From positions 1 through 41,173 of the forward strand of contig QAXH01002495.1 of assembly GCA_004335635.1 (NCBI GenBank): DNA of 41,173 bases, written 5' to 3'. Positions 34,013-41,173 of the stretch are shown piece by piece (the first letter of the stretch is position 1; each line of letters begins with the position of its first letter). The translations under genes were made by a program, and so were the position numbers. Origin of the DNA: Chloromonas sp. AAM2 (Eukaryota > Chlorophyta > Chlorophyceae > Chlamydomonadales > Chlamydomonadaceae). The notes below the pieces were generated by a model. It had not been told where the DNA came from and made no database searches. It saw nothing but the letters and a program-made list of their open reading frames with translations.

Positions 34013-35564
34013 TAATGGCTCACGTGCCAACTCCCTCTCAGCCAAGTTCCAGACTTCGAATTAACAGATGTCGTTAAGGTCTTAAAATGCTCACTGCAGA
34101 TGAATGCAAGTGGCATAGTTTTGACTATCCATGTGGGATTGCTTCTAGTGCTTGTGTCTGCTACTTGCCTCGGGTTCCTCCAAGGGCACGTGATGATTAG
34201 ATTAGCAGTCTTGCATGCTATGCAGAAGAATCGTTCTCTACTTATGCTTGCAGAGAGTGTGATCAAGTACAGCTTGAACAGGTCTCTGTACCTTGCAGTA
34301 CTTGGGTGGCTACTCGACAGCAACATATCAACGCGATTCACCAACTCTGGTCACTCGATTCTACAACTGACTCACTCGACTCTACAACACCAAGCCGTAC
34401 ATGTATATGCAAGCAAAGGCGTACTGCCAAAGGCAACTAGCACAGCTGGTTGTCGTAAGGTTAATGCTTGATGACGGATAACAGTCCAGAGTGAGATCCC
34501 TGCATGACAAGCCTGTCCATGATCTCTGCCTCCATGTGCCTACTCAAGGCTGTGAGGCATACAACATGGGATGCCATGATGCAGGGGTTGCTGAATTCTG
34601 CCTTTGAACCTGCACTGCGCTGCAGTCTGGATTCACTTGTGTTCCGCTTGTATGCTTTGTTCATGACATCTGTGCAAAACGGTGATCGACTTCAAACCAC
34701 TGGAATCTGCCACACAGAAATGCTTTGACAGAGGCTTGCTTGGTCTGCATGTTTAGAACCCACTGGGTCGTGGCGCAACCAAGTTGCCAAAAAGACGATT
34801 GCGCTGCTTCTGCTACTATCTTGGTGTGTCGCAATCCCCTAGGTTGGACGGGTTGGAATCCCTCCCCTCTCGTGAAGAGTGCTACGGAAAGAAATGTGAA
34901 CTTTTGTGAGGGTAGCCGCAAACTCCTTTACAAACGAGACTAGCGTCCTGCAGGGGCCAGCTTGTCTACCCTGTAGCAGGTGCAACACATGAGGGGGTAC
35001 AAATCAAATCGCAACTGCAGCACAAAACGCTTTGGTCATAGGATAATACATAAACGCTGCCGTGACATACCACTGCTGTGCCCTAGAATGGTGCGACAAT
35101 CGTATGATTCACACAGCGATTTGATTCATTTTGATTTGATTCAAGTGCTCCTCCTATTGCATGACGTGGAGTCACGCAGATGCAGTGTTATCCTCTTGGG
35201 CTGTGGGGCAGGGTCCCCGTGCAGTAGCTTAACGGTGTATAACCTTCAAAGGTGGCCTAGAGGCCAGGCTCGCCAGAAGCCCATCACCCGTGCCCTTACA
35301 CATTACATGCATGACACTATGCCCTCTCAAACCCCAACCCAGACTTGACACCTGACACTTGGCTCATCCTGCAGTATTAATTTCACTCCCCAGTAAGATT
35401 GGTTGACTGGCCCGAACATGTGTCAAACCCATTACTGGGGGCTAGCAACAGGTCATTTCCTAACAAATGGCTCTGCCCAGTGAACAGGGCCTGTGGGCTG
35501 ACCTATCCAATCCTGGCATTGAATAACAGGTAACCAGGTAACTCCAGATGTGACTGCAAGGTTA
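34013..35564. other. Region between the RNF32-like gene and TIM13
   Basis: No supported gene. The two genes converge here. Short frames on both strands have no recognisable content. On the minus strand two TGTAA motifs (plus-strand TTACA at 35296-35300 and 35303-35307) are candidate TIM13 poly(A) signals. Confidence 0.45.
35296..35307 (-). terminator. Paired TGTAA signals downstream of TIM13
   Basis: The minus strand reads TGTAATGTGTAA, two TGTAA motifs about 260 bases after the TIM13 stop, the closest pair found on that strand. Confidence 0.4.
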
Positions 35565-36613
35565 TCATTGCTGACCGATGATGGCTTTTGTGACTATGTT
35601 GGTGGCCTGCATGCAGTTCAGCACAGCGAACGCAGTGCAAGGTGAATCATCAGCCCAACATATGAGCGCTGTGTAAGCAGTTACACACGATTTGGCCTGC
35701 CCCATGCATCTTGGTCAGACAAATTTTGATTGGGTATACAAAGAGGTTTGTGAACATGCAGGGAGCATGAACGCTGGGGATTCATGCACAAGATGAGGAC
35801 ACAAGCGATTTCAAGACAAACGATACCAAAAAGTCAGATGCAACCGGGAACCCAAAGGCACGACGAGAGCTGTTACCATGTTATTGCTTACCTCTTGGTA
35901 TCTATCCATGCACCGCCCCAAGCACTTTTGTTCACTGCTGCTGATGCTGGTACTCGGTGATGTGATGCACATTTTGAAGCACTTGTCCCGGACGGTCTGC
36001 GAGTGCAAGCATGGAAACCTGGGTTGAGCTCGGACTCAATCAGCTGACCCATGATGCAAGCTTGTAAGTGGTGACAGATCAGGTGACGCTGAATGTAGCT
36101 GGTGTAGATTAGCAGTACGGCTTGGGAGAGGAGGACATGAGGTTGGGGCGAGCTTTTCATAGGCCTGAGTTAACAAAGGACTGAAGCTAGAGCATGATTC
36201 GTGTGACATCAGCAACTAGCCAATGTTATTCGGGCATCTAATGGCTGTGGCCATGACCGTACAATTGTATATCATCACGAGGGCAGCATTAAGCCCAACA
36301 ACCTCCGGGCAGGAGGGGAAGCCACACAGACTGGTCGCCAACCAACCTGGCCTACCTGATAGAATTCTTGAATGACCTGTGAACGCATGGTTGTCTGAAC
36401 CTGCGTACAGCAACAAGGAGATGCAGCTCATGCAGACAGCCTACTTTTGTTAGGTCCATGGCATACCTAGAAGGGCACACAGCTGCATCATGCAGAGCAT
36501 ATGATCCATTCATGCAATTGGGTGCAACAAAATAGAGTCATGCGCACCTCCTCCATCAGCTTGCTCTCATCCAGCTTTTCTCCAGGCTTGCCGGCCGATC
36601 GTCCAAAATCCAT
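35565..36613 (-). CDS. TIM13: Mitochondrial inner-membrane translocase chaperone subunit Tim13, 4 exons
   Basis: Exons on the minus strand: 36613-36548, 36400-36356, 35996-35892, 35606-35565, giving 85 aa, the usual size of small Tim proteins. The twin CX3C motif is C43-FKM-C47 and C62-LGR-C66, separated by 14 residues. In the family these Cys pairs form intramolecular disulfides after import through the Mia40 route. EKLDESKLMEE at the N-terminus and CMDRYQEATNIVTKA at the C-terminus are typical of Tim13. The family works as a Tim8-Tim13 hexamer in the intermembrane space, escorting hydrophobic precursors to the inner or outer membrane. All introns are phase 0. All four exons are too small to stand out as open frames; they were found by motif and splice-site matching. 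Confidence 0.92.
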
Positions 36614-37301
36614 CTTGGGCTAATTGTATGGGTAGAGTTCTGAATTGTTCGACAAATCAGCCACACTTCACACGTAGAGCGGCGCGGGAAGCAGCGCAGC
36701 AGCGCTCTCTCTGGTTTCGGAGCGCCGTTATAGATCGTGCGTAATGATCTGCCCTTCAGGCGCTGGCAAGAGTCCTCGTGTCCTAGCTCCCCACCTTGTA
36801 ATCACTTGAAGTGAAGAGTCCCGTGCTCGCAGTGTAAGAGTTGCCCTTCAAGCTGTTCTCATTGGCTAAAGGACTAACCACACTTGCCATTGCAGGTGTG
36901 ATACTAGTGCAGCACATACTTTCAGGTCTGTACATGTTGTATGCCATGCCGAAAATTGAACAGGTGTCGCCATGACGTGGTGTAGCCCACACATGGGACT
37001 GGTGGAGCCATGTGGAGCCATGACGGTGCAGCCATGACGTGGTGTAGCCCACACATGGGACTGCACAGGGGCTGTGAAAGCAGGCGAGGTGTGAGTGACA
37101 GCAGGGAGCATGGCAAGGCTCGTGCTGTACAAGCCAGCCGCCAGAGGACAGAGGAGGACACTTGCTCCACACACCGGGCACTTACAACACCGGTGGAACT
37201 CCCAGGAGTTGTCCCAGAACTGGCAAACATCTTTTATGTGGCCAAGCGCCAACAAGCTTCAATTCAGTTGGACGATGGCTACTCGGCTGGCATGCCCTCC
37301 A
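36614..37301. other. TIM13 upstream region and 3' flank of the PDZ-like gene
   Basis: No gene is supported. A near-exact direct repeat is present: GGTGTAGCCCACACATGGGA occurs near 36977 and again near 37040, with CATGACG before each. TTACA at 37182-37186 (TGTAA on the minus strand) is a poly(A) candidate for the PDZ-like gene, 116 bases after its stop. Confidence 0.5.
37203..37236 (-). repeat. Single copy of the TTTGCCAGTTCTGG element end
   Basis: The minus strand reads AAAAGATGTTTGCCAGTTCT then GGGACAACTCCTG, nearly identical to the copies at 31969 and 13904. It lies in the 3' flank of the PDZ-like gene. Confidence 0.7.
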
Positions 37302-39677
37302 TTAGTCAAAGATGCTGGGGTCAAACACTCCATCTTGCTTGCTCTCCTGGGCCCCTCCCTGAGATAAACTTGCTCCTGGTTGCCCACTGGGCCTGTCACT
37401 GCCCAGCCTCTCCAGGACTAGTGTGATGGAGTTGCCTGGCAGCTGGCTGTTGCTCTTGATGGCCTCCCGCAGCCAACTGAAGGGGCGGCCAGCCACGGGC
37501 ACGGCGATGCGTTTGAGCTTGGGGCGACCCCCCCCACCAAACATCTGCACAACACAAACACAGGTCACGTGCTTGTTTTGGCACGTGTGCATGTGAGCCA
37601 TGCATTGTGATGTATCGTGCCTTGTGCTGCCATGCCATGACGGTGCTGTACCATGAGATGTCTAGGCTTGCTGTCCAGCGAGCGCATGAACACAATGATC
37701 TCACAGCGTGATGGTGGACGCTGGGCTTGCTTATAAATGCACAAAACCGGCCGGTGCATGCTTGCACATGTAGTGGCCATGGCATATCATCTGCATGCCT
37801 CACCAGATTCAAGGTTGGGTACGTCATCTGCATGGAGGCTGCAGTCACGCCCCGCACCACGTCCCCCTCACGCACCTGAACAAACGCAGGCAAGGGCAGT
37901 TACTTTGCGTACGTGGAATGGTGGCTGTTGGGATGGTGGATGATGAGAGCCACCAAACTTTCCATGCACCATGTCAACAGAGGTGAGAGTTGATGGCTAT
38001 CTGTCGGCAACAGCTACCTCTGGGTAACCCTCAACCCAAATAGAGCCGCTGTTCTCACACCATCATATGGTACTGCGACAAGTGATTGGCCGGGAGCCCC
38101 TTGTAGCGCAGCCGCCCCCTTGCCTCATGCATAGCACAGTTGCAGGGCCGCAGCCCTTGGTGCAACACTTCAATAGGACACAAAGTGGAACAACATCAAA
38201 GCAACAAAGGCACTCGGCTAAATACGGTATGTGCTGGCAGGTGCTATGCCTGCGCTCACTGGTACGTGCCGCAGAAGTCAATGACAGGTCAATCAGACTG
38301 CAGCGCAATCGTGCTTGGAACGTGTGAACTCTGCAACAACTGGACTGGAAAAAATGATGCAGCAGTTAGGCATACAGGGGGAAACGGTGCTCAGCTCACA
38401 TTCTTTGCCGCAGCGCTGCCCCCCGGAGTCACCTCCACCACCACAAAACACCCATCAGATTGGGATTCTGCACAGAGCATATGCACAGGGCTTGCATCAG
38501 GCAGGCATTCACAGCAGGTTGTGTTTGAGAATCAGGCTGGTGCCGGCAAGGTTGGACAAGCCTGTCTGTAAAAGATGGGTTAAGGAGCCCAAGATCGTAT
38601 GCACAGCATGCTCTGACTGGCTGGTTTTTCTTATTACGGCGATGGCTTTGCGTACCAGCCTGGTGGACAAGTCGTGTTGCCGCTACTGCCTGCTTGTACC
38701 TGATAGTGGGTAGCAGTCGCCTACACAATGACCCCAACTCCTGACTTGCAAGCCACTCGTTTTGCCCGCTGGGTCTGCTAGCATTTGATTGATTTGTTAC
38801 ATCAGGAAAGCCGTCAAAGGACACGGGACATAGCAAAGTGTTTTTGCTGTAACTCGGCACGTCCTGTGCAGCGTGGCCCCACTGGCATCACTGCCTGTCT
38901 CCTGTTCGCCTGCCTGTCTCCTGCCTGTCTCCTGCCTGCCTCCTGTTCGCCTGTCATGTTCTGCCTGCCCACGCCCTTGCTTCCCGGTCACCCACCCTCT
39001 AGCACCAGGCCCATGGGTAAGCTCAGTGTGGCCGACATTAGAACGCTGCTAGGCGATCGCACAGGCACTGTAAGCTGCTCCACAGCGTCTCCTACATCCT
39101 GCACACAAGGGCATATGTGGATGTTGGAACGTACAGAGAAGCTCAGCATGACCACTGCACAAGACGACATGAGCATCCTACACATCATCATGCATATCGT
39201 TTAACGCACCCTGAACCCCTGAGGCAGTCCGCGTCTGTGTTAGAGGTGTCGGGCAGATTACTCAGTCATGGCCATTACACACTTGCAATTCTCGGCCTTT
39301 CTGATCTTCTACACACGACCACGTTTGTTGGCCATACAGCGCATGATTTGCCGTACGCAAATTCAAGCACCATACTGTGGCTGGCCTGTGCTGCTGTTTG
39401 TGATTCAATTGACAGTGTTTGCAAACTGTTTACGCATGTCAACAGTAAGCACACATCCGCCTGAATCACAGTGTGTCCCAATCACGTGCATGCATTGGCT
39501 GATGCTGACTGGGATCTGCCAGTTTCTACATACCACGGATGCCACAAGTGTCAACATGGGCTGCGTGGGCATGGCTTCAACTGCCACAGGGACAGCACTA
39601 CTGGTAGCTTTATCACTGTTGGCCGCCCGGCAGGCCAAAGTCTTGCGTCCTGCGCCTCTGCTGTCCATGTGCACCAT
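37302..39677 (-). CDS. Probable plastid protein with PDZ-like domain, at least 5 exons (model incomplete)
   Basis: Supported exons on the minus strand: 39677-39534, 39098-38996, 38048-38018, 37875-37804, 37544-37302 (TAA stop). Exon 1 encodes MVHMDSRGAGRKTLACRAAN then Ser/Ala/Val-rich sequence, resembling a chloroplast transit peptide, and ends at a strong GTATGT donor. Exon 2 ends LSLPMGLVLEG, like the carboxylate-binding loop and first strand of a PDZ domain. Later exons give GSIWVEGYPE, then VREGDVVRGVTAASMQMTYP, then GRPKLKRIAVPVAGRPFSWL and ITLVLERLG, then a 34-residue polar tail. Exons 2 and 3 as drawn do not share phase, so one short exon or a different boundary is missing between 38048 and 38996. 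A PDZ-type protein acts as a scaffold or protease adaptor; which one cannot be said. Alternative: the first exon belongs elsewhere. Confidence 0.55.
38785..38827 (-). repeat. 43-bp dispersed repeat, copy 2 (inverted)
   Basis: Reverse complement of 25214-25256 with two mismatches. It lies within the large second intron of the PDZ-like gene. Confidence 0.8.
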
Positions 39678-40015
39678 GCATTGTCTCCTAACTGGCAAGG
39701 TGATGGGGCTTCCTTGGAGGCTGGGGAGTGCTGCATGCACCCAGGCAGTCTGATTCTGCGCCAGCGGTCTCATGGGCGTAGCAAGAACAGGGCCTGATGG
39801 CAATCCCAAACAATGAGGCTTTGACCGAGGCTGTCGAAGCTCTATCAGAGTTGAATGAGTTACACAAGATTCTGGACAAATGACAAATCTCGGAGTTGAA
39901 ACGATCGACACGCTGAAACCACCGATTGTTGTAAGTGCACACGAGTGCATATGCATACGCCAAGTTCCCAGCAACCACACGCCAAGTTCAGTTCGTTTCT
40001 GATCTCAACACTCGA

Positions 40016-40474
40016 ATGTTTGAAAAGATCTCATCCACGTCGTCCCCGGCACAATATATATGTATTTACACCCGGCACAATGCCGTGACCGTGGACATGA
40101 CCGTGACCGTCGCCAGCGTTCAAGAGCTGCATGTGTGTGCTCTGCTTCAATGCCGTCTTGGCCAGGTTTTGTCAGCGATCTCTGAGGAATGGAAGCAGGC
40201 ATTGGCCGGTTGCTGTAAAGCCATGGGCAAGCAGGGTTTGGCCAATGGCCAGGATGCCCAAACCCAGAAGGATATATGTGCCCAAGCCAAAGCAGTGCGC
40301 CCCAGGATCAAGCAGCTGGAGCAAGGTGGGCAGAATGTCTTGTCTGGGCGATGGACTGCGGCAGATGAGTGCCTCATTCGGGTCTGCAGCAGATATGGTA
40401 GCCAGACTGGCATAGTTTTTAGCGACTTTGTGACTCTTGGTCGGACAAAGTATTTGACATCCGAAAAAGCCTGA
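40016..40474 (+). CDS. Hypothetical 152-aa open frame
   Basis: Open from ATG at 40016 to TGA at 40474. The C-terminal two thirds (from EEWKQALAGCCKAMGKQGLA onward) have balanced composition with several Cys and basic residues and look more protein-like than the Thr/Val-rich start. No domain, signal peptide or membrane segment is recognised, and no splice sites join it to a neighbour. The frame stays open upstream to 39935 without ATG, so it may also be an internal or last exon. Chance is possible. Confidence 0.25.
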   Translation: MFEKISSTSSPAQYICIYTRHNAVTVDMTVTVASVQELHVCALLQCRLGQVLSAISEEWKQALAGCCKAMGKQGLANGQDAQTQKDICAQAKAVRPRIKQLEQGGQNVLSGRWTAADECLIRVCSRYGSQTGIVFSDFVTLGRTKYLTSEKA

Positions 40475-40962
40475 GCCAATGTCAGTTTGTCCGTAGGAGG
40501 TATCGCCAACCGCCGCAGTATAAGTTATACAGTATAAGTGTCAAATGTTTTTTTGTTGATGTAGCTACATTCCTTTATCTGTTTGGAACAGAAGTAGGTC
40601 GGTCCCATGGGCTGCATCCGCCGGATGTGGGTGCTCTGGGCTTTGATATGGCAGGGGTAGGCTCCGAGCATGCCCAACCAACATTCCAATGGTCATAGCG
40701 TGCCACAGGAATTTCTGTTTTGTGTTCTGAACATGTGGACTGAAGCCTTTTGACCTTAGCAAGCTTGACATGCAAAAGGAACGGTCAAATTCGGCGTGGC
40801 AGATGGTGTAACAGAGAAACAGCTGAACGTCTACAGCAACATAAGGCTCATAAGTTACATAAGGTTCTTCTCACATAAGGTACATCTGTTCTGCACAAAC
40901 ATCAGGGTTTCTTAACTTGTGTTCTCTCGCCAATCTCCAAATCTCCTTTGTTTTGAGACATT

Positions 40963-41022
40963 CCTGCGGCCTGTCCGAGAGCAGGCGGCCGACCGAGCCG
41001 TTCCTGCGGCCTGTCCGAGAGC
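40963..41022 (+). repeat. Direct repeat TTCCTGCGGCCTGTCCGAGA
   Basis: A 22-bp sequence (TTCCTGCGGCCTGTCCGAGA plus GC) occurs at about 40963 and 41002, separated by a short GC-rich spacer. Confidence 0.85.
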
Positions 41023-41173
41023 TAAATAAATTCGGGGTCAAATCCTTCTGGGTCAAATCCGTGCCAGTAGATGCTGGTCTCTCCTACAGTGGTGACTCTA
41101 TGCTGTTGCAGGAAGTGGACCGCGTGCTGGGCTGAGCCATACCAGTACAACCACCACACCATGCCGGCACATT

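Larger units (their letters stand above)
39678..41173. other. Right end of window
   Basis: Apart from the weak frame at 40016-40474, no gene is supported. The sequence has ACATAAGG-like units several times between about 40840 and 40880 and a direct repeat at 40963/41002. Any gene running off the right edge is not visible. Confidence 0.4.

Noticed and set aside
39001..39464. Plus-strand reading KLSVADIRTLLGDRTGT followed by a His-rich frame
   Set aside because: It overlaps the minus-strand exon with LSLPMGLVLEG, which has better splice sites and a recognisable domain; no plus-strand continuation was found.
1..41173. tRNA, rRNA or CRISPR features
   Set aside because: No cloverleaf with the expected T-loop sequence, no rRNA-like stretch, and no regularly spaced repeat array was seen by eye. 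A covariance-model scan was not possible.

Overview
The window looks like nuclear DNA of a green alga, most likely a chlorophycean. The genes have many short exons with GT-AG introns, there is a plastid carotenoid-pathway gene, secreted proteins carry Ser-Pro (hydroxyproline-type) blocks, and TGTAA, the usual chlorophycean poly(A) signal, lies downstream of several stop codons. No species can be named from the sequence alone. All gene models were built by hand from frame, splice sites and paralogue or family comparison. Exon lists are in each entry.

Layout, left to right. (1) 559-6137 (+): a 13-exon carotenoid isomerase (CRTISO), complete, with a plastid transit peptide and one GC-AG intron. 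(2) 8390-12311 (+) and 14630-15760 (+): two tandem paralogues, here called silkA and silkB. They encode secreted proteins made of Ala/Gln/Leu-rich blocks (ALAQ repeats) around a Ser-Pro-rich block. (3) 17839-20241 (-) and 21030-23410 (+): two divergently transcribed paralogues, here ccD and ccE. They encode predicted coiled-coil proteins with an identical 16-residue C-terminus, KLRWWMKLMPSCMRPQ. (4) 25303-27364 (-): a third silk-like paralogue, silkC. (5) 29119-33998 (+): an RNF32-type protein (RING-H2, IQ motif, RING-H2). (6) 35565-36613 (-): the small mitochondrial chaperone subunit TIM13. (7) 37302-39677 (-): a probable plastid protein with a PDZ-like domain, whose exon structure is incompletely solved. 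(8) Two weak single-exon candidates at 24546-24785 (-) and 40016-40474 (+).

The most unusual part is 14.6-27.4 kb. The order silkB(+) ccD(-) | ccE(+) silkC(-) is an inverted repeat centred near 20.6 kb, so a unit of one silk-like gene plus one coiled-coil gene has been duplicated head to head. A separate tandem duplication then gave silkA/silkB, including upstream and 3' flanking sequence. Near-identical patches that cover introns as well as exons suggest gene conversion, in both the inverted pair and the tandem pair. The silk-like proteins are assembled from phase-symmetric exons, which would let Ser-Pro or Ala modules be added without shifting frame. I infer an extracellular, wall or matrix structural role for the silk-like proteins. 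The coiled-coil proteins have no function I can assign, although their linkage to the silk-like genes was kept through the duplication.
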